Part shown: piece by piece, positions 52,655 to 62,564 of the stretch | Numbering within the stretch: the first letter of the stretch is position 1 | How the letters are laid out: every line of letters begins with the position of its first letter | Source: Paenibacillus rubinfantis | Lineage (GTDB): Bacteria > Bacillota > Bacilli > Paenibacillales > Paenibacillaceae | Direction: 5' to 3' | Length of the DNA stretch: 64,000 nt | NCBI RefSeq assembly: GCF_001486505.1 | Contig: NZ_LN909065.1 | Span: forward strand, 496,001 to 560,000 | Notes under the pieces: model-generated | What the model saw: only the letters and a program-made list of their open reading frames with translations | What the model was told of the DNA's origin: nothing | Databases searched by the model: none | Made by a program: the position numbers and the translations under genes

Positions 52655-53416
52655 CTAAACCAACGAATGCTGCAGATCCGGGATCGCGCAGTCCTGCTCG
52701 TGCGAGTGGCGCACGTAAAATTTAATCGCCCCGCAATGGTCGCGGGGCTCCTGGCCCAGCTTCCCTTCAATCATGCTGATATCGTGGGAGACCATCAGAA
52801 AAGTCATATGATGATGGGCGTGCATATGAAAGATTAATTCAAAAAAGTCGGCTTGTGTTTGCGCGTCAATGCCAACGGTTGGTTCATCCAACACGAGCAA
52901 ATCAGGCTTGTTTACAAGCGCTCTCGCCAAAAATACCCGTTGCTGCTGGCCGCCCGACAGCTGACCGATCCGCTTATCCTGGATTTCACCGATGCGCATC
53001 ACTTCCAGCGCATCATCGCATTTGCGCTGCTCCTCGCGGCCAATCCGGCGGAACAGCTTCTTGTTGTTGTATAAGCCAGACAACACCACTTCACGGACCG
53101 TCGCCGGAAATAGCGGGTTAAAGGCGTTTTTTTGTGGCACGTAGCCGATGCGTTCCCAATCGCGGAACCGCCGAATCGGCTCGCCAAACAAGCGAATTTG
53201 TCCTTCCGTTGGCTGCAGCAACCCTACCATCATCCGCAGCAGCGTCGTTTTCCCCGCTCCGTTGGAACCAATCACGCCGACGAAATCCCGCTCGCGAACC
53301 CGAAAGCTGAAGTCGGAGATCACTTTCTGCTCCTGATAGGCGAAAGAGACGTGGTCGAGCTCGATGACACTGTCGTGACAAACGGCATCCTGTACCGTAT
53401 TTTTGTCGGTTTTCAT
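52655..53416 (-). CDS. znuC: Zinc ABC transporter ATP-binding protein
   Basis: A 253-residue ABC ATPase. Walker A GSNGAGKTT near residue 52, Q-loop VPQKNAFNPLFP, signature LSGGQQQRVFLARAL and Walker B LLVLDEPTVGIDA with the H-loop VSHDISM. The C-terminal tail includes a His/Cys-containing stretch (HCGAIKFYVRHSHEQDC) often seen in zinc-transport ATPases. It is between znuA and znuB in one operon. Confidence 0.92.
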   Translation of the reverse strand: MKTDKNTVQDAVCHDSVIELDHVSFAYQEQKVISDFSFRVRERDFVGVIGSNGAGKTTLLRMMVGLLQPTEGQIRLFGEPIRRFRDWERIGYVPQKNAFNPLFPATVREVVLSGLYNNKKLFRRIGREEQRKCDDALEVMRIGEIQDKRIGQLSGGQQQRVFLARALVNKPDLLVLDEPTVGIDAQTQADFFELIFHMHAHHHMTFLMVSHDISMIEGKLGQEPRDHCGAIKFYVRHSHEQDCAIPDLQHSLV

Positions 53417-53451
53417 TTCCTTAGCGTCCTTCCGGTACTAGTAGTTTCTTC

Positions 53452-54450
53452 TTATTGTAGAGCTTGGATCAGATTTTGCAAATTTTTCTCCATGAGCGTA
53501 AAGTAATTGTCCCCCGCCTGCGCTTGAGCTTTCGTCAACCCTTCGACCGGATTTAAGACCAAGGTCTCCACCCCCGCCTCTGACGCCAAGGTCTTCGCCA
53601 GTTTATCCGATACGAGCTCCTCGAAGAAAATATATCGAATGCCCTCTTCCTTCACCAGCTTCGACAATGCCACCAGGTCTTGGGCCCGCGGCTCCGCTTC
53701 CGGCGAAAGTCCCATAATCGCGTGTTGCGTTAACCCATAATCCCGGCATAAATAACCAAAGGCTTGATGGGAGACGACGATTTCCTTATTGGGCAGCGCG
53801 GACAATTGCTCGGTAAACTTGGCGTCCAGCGCCTGCAGTTGACCCAGCAACTCCTGATACCGAGCTTCATAGGCTTCCTGATGCTCCGGATCTACGCTCA
53901 CATAACTGTTCTTGATATTCTCCGCCATAACGATCGAAGATTTCGGGCTGACCCAGGTGTGCGGGTCCACGTGATGATCGGCCGCTTCTCCCTCATGCTC
54001 TGAGTTCGACTCCCCTTCATGCTCCGCTTCCTCGCCGTGTCCATGACCGTCGTCCCCATCCGCTTCAATCAAATCGATGCCTTGGCTGACCTCGACAGTT
54101 TCCACTTTGGCGTCGTTACCTAAACCTTTCAGAAAATTCGGAACCCAACCTTCCAGACCCGCACCGTTATACAAAAACAACTGGGCTTTGGACGCATTCA
54201 ATATATCCTGGCTGCGTGGGGTCCAATCATGTGGCTCAACACCGGTCGGCAGTAAATTAATTACGTTAGCATCTTCCCCGCCAATCGCCTGGGCAAATTC
54301 ATAAATCGGATAAAAGCTGGTAATGACGTTCACCTTACCCTCTACGATGGTTCCCCCGCTCGAGTTCTTCCCGCAGCCTGCCAATACCAACAGTAACGGA
54401 AGCAATACGGCTAAGAAGATGAGCCCCCGTTTATATCTATGTAAATACAT
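53452..54450 (-). CDS. znuA: Zinc-binding lipoprotein of the ABC transporter
   Basis: A 332-residue cluster A-I substrate-binding lipoprotein. Lipobox LVLAGC near residue 26. After EPHDWTPRSQD the protein has a His- and acid-rich loop (DGDDGHGHGEEAEHEGESNS then HEGEAADHH) marking zinc, followed by VDPHTWVSP, SHQAFGYLCRDYG and FFEELVSDKLA, which supply the other ligands. It starts the znuA-znuC-znuB(-ccdA) operon behind a Zur-boxed promoter. Confidence 0.93.
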   Translation of the reverse strand: MYLHRYKRGLIFLAVLLPLLLVLAGCGKNSSGGTIVEGKVNVITSFYPIYEFAQAIGGEDANVINLLPTGVEPHDWTPRSQDILNASKAQLFLYNGAGLEGWVPNFLKGLGNDAKVETVEVSQGIDLIEADGDDGHGHGEEAEHEGESNSEHEGEAADHHVDPHTWVSPKSSIVMAENIKNSYVSVDPEHQEAYEARYQELLGQLQALDAKFTEQLSALPNKEIVVSHQAFGYLCRDYGLTQHAIMGLSPEAEPRAQDLVALSKLVKEEGIRYIFFEELVSDKLAKTLASEAGVETLVLNPVEGLTKAQAQAGDNYFTLMEKNLQNLIQALQ

Positions 54451-54466
54451 CCCTAACTCCCTCTCT

Positions 54467-54487
54467 TAATCGTAATGATTACCAAAA
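54467..54487. promoter_or_regulatory. Zur box in front of znuA
   Basis: A 21-base inverted repeat about a central base: half-site TAATCGTAAT matches the Zur consensus, and the other half reads TTTTGGTAAT. It starts three bases beyond the -10, over the transcription start, as expected for repression. The zur gene lies 3 kb away. Confidence 0.8.
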
Positions 54488-54489
54488 GG

Positions 54490-54518
54490 ATTATAGGCTC
54501 CTCCTCTGCTATTGTCAA
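54490..54518 (-). promoter_or_regulatory. Sigma-A promoter of znuACB
   Basis: Minus strand TTGACA, 17-base spacer, TATAAT: both elements perfect. The Zur box follows. Confidence 0.88.
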
Positions 54519-54550
54519 CCTCTATTATTCTTCCTTTAATAAAGGCGCAA

Positions 54551-54586
54551 CAAACAAAACCGCCAGAGGAATGCTCCTCTGGCGGT
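54551..54586 (-). terminator. Terminator after metG
   Basis: Minus strand ACCGCCAGAGGA and TCCTCTGGCGGT, 12 base pairs around GCAT, followed by TTTGTTTG. About 40 bases after the metG stop. Confidence 0.9.
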
Positions 54587-54628
54587 CCGGACTACCGCGT
54601 TGTTCCGCGGTTGGCTCAAGTGTTGCTA

Positions 54629-56629
<2,001 letters not shown>

Positions 56630-56653
56630 TCATCTCCTTTTATTCATGAAAAA

Positions 56654-56989
56654 CAAAAAAACTCCCACCCCATCATGGGGCGAGAGAGTTCTCACGCGTT
56701 ACCACCCAAATTCCCCGTACCTTCGCAGGCAACGGGCTCCATTGGTCGAAATCGACCGTCCGTTAACGCCGGACCTACGCCATTCCCTTACCCGGCACTG
56801 CGCGATAACCGCAGGCAACGTAGCTCGAGAACAGTTCCTCCCGGACCATATTCCAAAGACGATCCAGACCGGTTTGCAGCTCCCCCGGCTCTCTGTGGCT
56901 GGATCCAATCCCTGTACTCATCCGTTCACTGGAAACTATAGAGGTTGTTCAAAAAGTGATCTTCTCATCACGAAGCAGTTTTTGAACTT
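56654..56989 (-). promoter_or_regulatory. T-box leader of metG
   Basis: T-box variant TGGGTGGTAACGCG (56695-56708, minus strand) and a terminator with CCCC/GGGG and AACTC/GAGTT arms plus seven T (56654-56690). Stem I has AGAGAG and a specifier loop GGAATATGG that carries AUG at 56847-56849, fitting Met. The leader's first 50 bases contain a long hairpin repeat (copy B). With the promoter it fills the 434-base gap. Confidence 0.88.
56942..56987. repeat. Dispersed hairpin repeat, copy B
   Basis: GTTCAAAAA and TTTTTGAAC are the outer arms (56947-56955 and 56979-56987) and GTGAT/ATCAC the inner arms. Bases 56942-56977 match copy A at 42968-43003 in 30 of 36 positions. It sits between the metG promoter and T-box stem I. 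Confidence 0.7.
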
Positions 56990-56995
56990 TCATTT

Positions 56996-57024
56996 ATATT
57001 AAAAAAATTTCCAAACCGTGTCAA
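56996..57024 (-). promoter_or_regulatory. Sigma-A promoter of the metG leader
   Basis: Minus strand TTGACA, 17-base spacer, TAATAT. The transcript should start near 56989. Confidence 0.68.
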
Positions 57025-57057
57025 GCCGTAAGCAAGGCGGCTTTATCCCAGATACGA

Positions 57058-57339
57058 TCAGGCTTGTCCGCCATTCAGCGGCGGTGTGCCCTGCTCTCCT
57101 CCGGGCTTCTTCTCCACCTTAGGGGGGACCGGATCATAACCGCCCGGATGGAACGGCTGGCATTTGACGATCCGTTTGGCCGCCAGCCAGGATCCTTTCA
57201 GCGGGCCATGCACCTCAATCGCCTCTAAAGCATACGCCGAGCAGGTCGGATAAAACCGGCAGGTTGGCGGCTTAAGCGGGGAAATAAATTTACGGTAAAC
57301 ATGAATTGGTGCCTGAAACGTTTTGCGGACCACGCCCAT
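57058..57339 (-). CDS. yidD: Membrane protein insertion efficiency factor YidD
   Basis: A 93-residue protein with the YidD signature: [35 protein letters not shown] and [13 protein letters not shown]; the two Cys residues are conserved. YidD helps insert membrane proteins with YidC. A Lys/Gly-rich C-terminal tail of about 15 residues follows. The ATG at 57339 is one base after the zur stop and shares its GAGGTG site, so the two are translated together; a longer frame start at 57372 is inside zur. Confidence 0.92.
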   Translation of the reverse strand: MGVVRKTFQAPIHVYRKFISPLKPPTCRFYPTCSAYALEAIEVHGPLKGSWLAAKRIVKCQPFHPGGYDPVPPKVEKKPGGEQGTPPLNGGQA

Positions 57340-57340
57340 C

Positions 57341-57802
57341 TCAGGACACCTCGTTTGGCTCCGGTGCGGCATCCTGCGGCTTGCCGTCCGGACGGCAATT
57401 TTTACAATACCCGAAAACCTCGAATTTATGCTTCACGACCTGGAACTGCTCCGGCGCGTCCGTCAGCGGCATCGGGCAGAAATGGATTGGATACGTCTTC
57501 TCGCATTGCAGGCAGATCATATGATGGTGGTGATGGCCCTCGCTGCTGCAGCTGGCTCTGAACTTCAAGCCGTCCTCAAATACGACCTGCTCCAGCACGC
57601 CCAGCTCTTCCATGACCCGGAGATTCCGGTACACGGTATCAAAGCTGAGACCGCTGTACTCTTTGCCCATATATTCATAGACGTCCTTCGGGGTCAAATA
57701 ACCGTCCCGCTCGGCAAACAGCTTGGCCAAACTTTTACGTTGGTCGGTAATCCGCAGCCCCCGGCTGGACATCACTTTAATAATTTCTTCGGTCGACAGC
57801 AT
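57341..57802 (-). CDS. zur: Zinc uptake regulator Zur
   Basis: A 153-residue Fur-family repressor. [32 protein letters not shown] (recognition helix) and [19 protein letters not shown] are present; the two CxxC-type pairs are CLQC and CKNC for structural zinc. [11 protein letters not shown] and the [11 protein letters not shown] region match B. subtilis Zur rather than Fur or PerR, and the window contains a Zur box before znuA. Hence Zur, with Zn2+ as co-repressor. Followed at once by yidD. Confidence 0.85.
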   Translation of the reverse strand: MLSTEEIIKVMSSRGLRITDQRKSLAKLFAERDGYLTPKDVYEYMGKEYSGLSFDTVYRNLRVMEELGVLEQVVFEDGLKFRASCSSEGHHHHHMICLQCEKTYPIHFCPMPLTDAPEQFQVVKHKFEVFGYCKNCRPDGKPQDAAPEPNEVS

Positions 57803-57902
57803 GTGACATTCCTCCCGTCTGCACCTTGCTCCATGCGTCTTCTCTAATAATGCCCCAAATTATCAGCAGCGTCAATGCGATGGGATACAAGTCCGCGAAA
57901 CC

Positions 57903-57938
57903 TAAAAGAACCCCTTTGCCTTAATGACAACAAAGGGG
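57903..57938 (-). terminator. Terminator after the cellulase-like gene
   Basis: Minus strand CCCCTTTG pairs with CAAAGGGG over a 12-base loop, followed by TTCTTTT. It lies 15 bases past the stop. Confidence 0.8.
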
Positions 57939-57952
57939 CGTTGGCGACGATC

Positions 57953-59236
57953 TCAACAATTCAAAATAAACCGGTTCCACTTCTGCTGCCAAGCTACGTC
58001 GGACCAGAAGGGATGATGTGGGGCACAGTTCGAGCAGAGCACCATCCCCCAAAATCCATACTCCATCCCTTTTCTTATCGCATACTCAGCGATGGCTTTG
58101 CCAACGGGACCTTCTTCGAATTGGGCGAGTAGCGGTGTATAACCGATATAACCTTCGCCGATCACGACCGGAATGCGGCGTTCCTCCGCCCAATCCGCGG
58201 TTTCCTGGAACCGTTCGTCCACCTTCTGCAACATCGCCTGCTTATGCGCACCGTAGTGATCATATAAGTACAAATCCCATTTCACCGGATCGCACCAGTC
58301 ATGGATATACATGAGTTTAAGCCCAACCGGATTTTCATGCATTCGCCATTCCTCACCGTAGGGCAGTCGATAGTCCTCAAACGGAGGAGCATCCTCTCGG
58401 AGTAAAGAGCGCACCCCATCATTCGGAAACTCGAGATCCGGGTTGCGGATGCCCGTCTCCTCCATCAATTGCTGCAGTACGCCATTAATATACATATGAA
58501 AATGAGCAACCTGCTCGTTATCCGGTACACTGTCTTTGGAATAGGGTTCGTTCAGCGTGTAGCACCCGGTGATTCGCAGATCAGCATGCTGCTCTTGCAA
58601 AAAGGCAAGCGCCTCTACTACATAAGGCTTCGTAAACCGAATCAGCTTCCCTAACTCCCGGGACGGGATGCCCGCCTCCAACGCCATTTGACTCAAACGC
58701 CCAAATTCGATCTCATTATGCAATTCCACGTAAGCGATGCGGTCCCCTAGCCCAGCCGCTTTAATGAATCGGATCAGTTGATCCATCGACCGGGCCAACG
58801 CGATAAATCGTTCCTGCGGAGGAATCGTCTGCAGCGCTTCGAACAGCTCCGGCGTCCTCAGGAAACTTGGGCTCTGTTGGTATTCCCAAGAAGAGAGGAT
58901 AATGAACATGTCGTATTGCTTGGCTAGTTTGAACAGATTTAATAGATGCTGGTGTCCGTCGATTTCCGCACCGCCCTTGCAATTATACCAGCGCGTCCTC
59001 ACTCCCACTTGGCCAAGATTGGAGAAGGCCAAACGGATATTACGCGGGCCGTCCGCCGTAAACAGCAGATACGGCATCGCACAGATTCGAATCGTGTTGT
59101 AGCCCCTTTCTACCGCCTCCTTGAAGCATTGCTCCAAATCGTGAAACGGTTCCCCTGGCATCGTCATCGTATACCAGGAGAAATCCCACATCGTAATCGT
59201 CAGTTTGCGGGGAAGATGCGTCGTGATCTTGTTCAT
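57953..59236 (-). CDS. Cellulase-like glycoside hydrolase
   Basis: A 427-residue protein with no signal peptide. A TIM-barrel resembling GH5-type enzymes: TMWDFSWYTMTMPGEPF at the start, RGYNTIRICAMPYL, a candidate acid/base Glu in VELHNEIEFG and a candidate nucleophile Glu in PVVIGEGYIGYT. Cytosolic, so it may act on an imported oligosaccharide. Its place after two sugar permeases and a binding lipoprotein points to that. The ATG at 59236 has AGGAGG upstream; the longer frame start at 59275 is not chosen. Substrate is not known. Confidence 0.8.
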   Translation of the reverse strand: MNKITTHLPRKLTITMWDFSWYTMTMPGEPFHDLEQCFKEAVERGYNTIRICAMPYLLFTADGPRNIRLAFSNLGQVGVRTRWYNCKGGAEIDGHQHLLNLFKLAKQYDMFIILSSWEYQQSPSFLRTPELFEALQTIPPQERFIALARSMDQLIRFIKAAGLGDRIAYVELHNEIEFGRLSQMALEAGIPSRELGKLIRFTKPYVVEALAFLQEQHADLRITGCYTLNEPYSKDSVPDNEQVAHFHMYINGVLQQLMEETGIRNPDLEFPNDGVRSLLREDAPPFEDYRLPYGEEWRMHENPVGLKLMYIHDWCDPVKWDLYLYDHYGAHKQAMLQKVDERFQETADWAEERRIPVVIGEGYIGYTPLLAQFEEGPVGKAIAEYAIRKGMEYGFWGMVLCSNCAPHHPFWSDVAWQQKWNRFILNC

Positions 59237-59288
59237 TCGATTCTCCTCCTTTGCGTAGAAGCTTGATTCCGACATTTCCGTTGCGCCC

Positions 59289-60092
59289 TTATCCCTTCAC
59301 GGCTCCTGAAGTAATTCCTTTGATGAAGGAACGGCTTCCAAACAGGAAGATAATTAGAACAGGCAACGTCGATAACCCCAGCGCCGCCATTCGGGCACCA
59401 TAATCAGTCCGGTGGACAAACCCCAGTGTTGAAACGAACAGCGGGATCGTATAGTTGTCGCTGTTATTGATGGTAACCAACGGCAGCAAGTAGTTGTTCC
59501 ATGACCAGAGAAACACCAGCGTCGCTAGCGTGGCCAGCCCCGGCTTAATTAACGGAATGACGATGTTAAAGAAGATTCGCGGCTCCGACGCCCCGTCGAT
59601 CCTCGCACACTCGATCACTTCATTTGGCACCGTGTCCTTGATAAATTGCACCATAAAAAAAGCCCCAAACGACCAAGCGCTCCAGATTAGGATGACGGAG
59701 AGCAGCGTGTTGCCGAACCCCAGCGTTCTCATCTCGATAACGTAGCCAATCAAGCCAACCTGACTGGGGACCATCATCGTAATGATAATAAAATAGCGTA
59801 GAAAACTCCTCAGCTTAAACTGGTATTTCGCTACCGCATAACCGATCAGAGTCGCTGTGAAAACGCCGATAAAAGCAGCGGAAATCGAAACGATCATACT
59901 GTTAAAGTAAACCTGAACAAAGTTGGTCTTAAATACGGTTTTCATGTTTTCCAGCATATAATCGGAAGGAATCAACGGCAGGCCCTTAAAGATATCTTCA
60001 GAATAGTACGTCGACATCATCAACATTACATAAAAAGGGAACAGCGATACGAGGGTAACTAGGCTGAGGAACGTCCATTTTACGACCTTCAT
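59289..60092 (-). CDS. Carbohydrate ABC transporter permease, MalG type
   Basis: A 267-residue permease with six segments. The EAA loop region reads VIECARIDGASEPRIFFNIVIPL, the MalG-type motif (EAAxxDGAS). Its ATG overlaps the TGA of the first permease (ATGA). It works with that permease and the binding protein for sugar import. No ATPase gene is in this operon, so a shared MsmX-type ATPase elsewhere is likely. Confidence 0.92.
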   Translation of the reverse strand: MKVVKWTFLSLVTLVSLFPFYVMLMMSTYYSEDIFKGLPLIPSDYMLENMKTVFKTNFVQVYFNSMIVSISAAFIGVFTATLIGYAVAKYQFKLRSFLRYFIIITMMVPSQVGLIGYVIEMRTLGFGNTLLSVILIWSAWSFGAFFMVQFIKDTVPNEVIECARIDGASEPRIFFNIVIPLIKPGLATLATLVFLWSWNNYLLPLVTINNSDNYTIPLFVSTLGFVHRTDYGARMAALGLSTLPVLIIFLFGSRSFIKGITSGAVKG

Positions 60093-61024
60093 TCCTGATC
60101 CCCCTTCCCCATGGAAAGTTTATAGCTGGCAATGGAGAAGACGACAATCAGCATAAATAGCGCATACGCAATCGTCGCACCATACCCAAATCGGACATTC
60201 ATAAACGAATCGTTAACGAACTTCCAGATAATCGTCAGGGCCGCATTGTCCGGTCCGCCGACCTGGCTGGCCGTCCACCCCCCATACAACAGCTTCGGCT
60301 CATCAAACAGCTGCAGGCTGCCAATGATCGAAGTGACGATCAGAAATACGCTGATATTCCTCAGCAGCGGCAGCGTGATGCGAGTAAAGGTGTGGAAGCC
60401 TGTTGATCCGTCTACCTTCGCTGCCTCGTAGACATCTTGGGAAATGGCGGTCATCCCCGCCAAGTAGATCGCGATAAAGTAGCCCAGATTCCGCCACACA
60501 ATCATTATTGCAATGATGATACGTGACAGCCAAGGGTCCTGTAACCAGTAGATCCCTTCCGTAAGGAAGCCCATCTTTACGAATAAGGCATTGATGATCC
60601 CGGTCTGCCAATCAAACATAAAGGAAAAAATGAAGCCGATGGCGACCGGCGTAGTAATATAAGGCAGAAAATTCGCCGTTTGAAATAACATGCGACCCTT
60701 GACCATGTTAAAAATAAGATAAGCCAACACCATACCGGATAAGATCAGAACAGGTAATGACATCAGCATGATCACAACCGTGTTATAGATCGATTTATAA
60801 AACAGCGGATCCTTCGTAAACAGCGTCACATAGTTACTGAATCCAACATACCGTTTGTCGCTAACGCCGTTCCACTCATGAAGGCTTAAGAAAAACGAGT
60901 AGATGACCGGATAAAACTGAAACGCCAAGTACAGAAGCACGAACGGCAGCGAAAATAAGTATGGCCACAGCCGAATTCCAAACCCCTTCCTCGGCTTGCG
61001 ATTGACGATCGTTTGAGCACTCAT
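60089..61024 (-). CDS. Carbohydrate ABC transporter permease, MalF type
   Basis: A 311-residue permease with six segments. The EAA loop is VYEAAKVDGSTGFHTFTRITLPLL. N-terminus begins with a basic stretch (VNRKPRKGFGIRLWPYL) before the first segment. GGG-rich site upstream of the ATG. First of the two permeases after the binding lipoprotein gene. Confidence 0.93.
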   Translation of the reverse strand: MSAQTIVNRKPRKGFGIRLWPYLFSLPFVLLYLAFQFYPVIYSFFLSLHEWNGVSDKRYVGFSNYVTLFTKDPLFYKSIYNTVVIMLMSLPVLILSGMVLAYLIFNMVKGRMLFQTANFLPYITTPVAIGFIFSFMFDWQTGIINALFVKMGFLTEGIYWLQDPWLSRIIIAIMIVWRNLGYFIAIYLAGMTAISQDVYEAAKVDGSTGFHTFTRITLPLLRNISVFLIVTSIIGSLQLFDEPKLLYGGWTASQVGGPDNAALTIIWKFVNDSFMNVRFGYGATIAYALFMLIVVFSIASYKLSMGKGDQE

Positions 61025-61095
61025 CGTGGTTGGTCCCCCCTTCAGGAATTGTTTGGGGTGAGAAACGAGACGTTCTCACCCCGGCAATTCTCCGA

Positions 61096-62490
61096 TTAGT
61101 TAATCGTCGCCTCAGGGGCCTGATTCTTGACGGCTTCCTTAAATTGCTCCAGAGCGCCGTCCACACCGATGCTCGTATCCTTCATCCACAGCGGGAACAG
61201 CGAATTAAACGCCGTCTGCACGATCGAATCGTATTTCGTTTGGGTTGATCCCGTCACTTCGGGCACGATGTCGTCGTAGAACGTCAAGCTCAGGTTTTGA
61301 TTAAAGAACTGATCCAGCTCCGTTCCAGCCTCAAGCCAATCGCGATGCTCTTCAAAAAAGCTTTTGATCCCCGGCATATTCCCCAGCTTCTTGTAGTTCG
61401 TTTCCATGCCTTCCGTGGACAAATAGCAGAAGTAAATGTAAGCCCAGGCCGCTTCCTTGTTTTTGCTGTTCTTGTAGACACTGACGGAGGTTCCTCCGTA
61501 CGTGAAACCGCCTTCAGGCGCGGCCATCAGTCCCCAGCGCCCGATGCCGTCCGGATCATTGGCTTGCACGTTCCATTTGGGACTCCACGGAGCCATCGGA
61601 TAGAAAATATTATCGCCTTTCGCAAACGACGCGTTCCACCCCGGGGTATACCCCTCGTATTTACCAAGAATACCGGCGTCCCGCATGGTGAACAGTTTCT
61701 CGAACGGCGCCTTCATACGCTCCGTCAAGTCAATGGTGGATCCATTAATGTACGGCTGCTCGGTTTGCCCTTTCAACACGCGGTAGGCATCGTCGAAACT
61801 GGCGATCATCGTGACCGCACCACCGCTTTTTTCTTTGACTTCAACCCCTTTTTGGGTGAAGGTATTCCAATCCGGCAGCAACTTGGACAATTCGCTTGGA
61901 TCGTCCGTACCCAGGTATTCCTTGGCAAGGTCTCGCCGGTACCCAAGTCCGGCGGGTGTAATCGATTGATCGACGCCAACCAGCTCGCCTTTGGTGTTCG
62001 AGAGAAGCGGCGGCAAATAATCCAGCAGTTGATCCTTGGAGAAGTGGTACGGAGCTTGCTCCAGATTGTCGAGCACATCAAGATCAAACAATTGCCCGCG
62101 GAAATTCATCTCGCCCAAGATGACGTCAGGCACCTCCGATCCGGAAGCAATCCCGCTTTGCAGCTTTTGCATGTAGTCGTTATTGTTGACGACGGTGTAT
62201 TTCACTTTGACGTTTGGAAAGGTTTTGTTGAATTCCGGCACCATCGCGGTCAGGAAGGCTTCATCCCAGTCCCACACGATGATTTCGCCTTCGATATTTG
62301 TGGGAACCCCGCCGAGCGTTGGAGCTTCCCCTTCGGTATTGACCGAAGTCCCACCCGAAACCGACGGCGGCTCACCGGTGTTCCGATTGGCGGCAGAATC
62401 GCTCTTCGCGCACCCCGCCAATATCGCCGTGATCATCATTGCCAGCACCAAGAGCGTCACCCCACTCTTTTTCAGACGTTTGTTCTTCAT
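61096..62490 (-). CDS. Carbohydrate-binding lipoprotein of the ABC transporter
   Basis: A 464-residue solute-binding protein (family 1). Signal peptide with lipobox ILAGC near residue 26, a Ser/Asn/Gly/Glu-rich linker, then the periplasmic-type fold: VWDWDEAFLTAMVPEFNKTFP, VPDVILGEMNFRGQ, GVDQSITPAGLGYRRDLA. The ATG at 62490 is behind GGGAGGGG. Start of a binding protein - permease - permease - hydrolase operon, transcribed away from the sensor kinase end. Confidence 0.92.
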   Translation of the reverse strand: MKNKRLKKSGVTLLVLAMMITAILAGCAKSDSAANRNTGEPPSVSGGTSVNTEGEAPTLGGVPTNIEGEIIVWDWDEAFLTAMVPEFNKTFPNVKVKYTVVNNNDYMQKLQSGIASGSEVPDVILGEMNFRGQLFDLDVLDNLEQAPYHFSKDQLLDYLPPLLSNTKGELVGVDQSITPAGLGYRRDLAKEYLGTDDPSELSKLLPDWNTFTQKGVEVKEKSGGAVTMIASFDDAYRVLKGQTEQPYINGSTIDLTERMKAPFEKLFTMRDAGILGKYEGYTPGWNASFAKGDNIFYPMAPWSPKWNVQANDPDGIGRWGLMAAPEGGFTYGGTSVSVYKNSKNKEAAWAYIYFCYLSTEGMETNYKKLGNMPGIKSFFEEHRDWLEAGTELDQFFNQNLSLTFYDDIVPEVTGSTQTKYDSIVQTAFNSLFPLWMKDTSIGVDGALEQFKEAVKNQAPEATIN

Positions 62491-62564
62491 ATTAACCCCT
62501 CCCACAATCTTTTTGTATCCGCTTACACCGTGATCTTATCACCGCTAGATATGGGGTTAAAATG

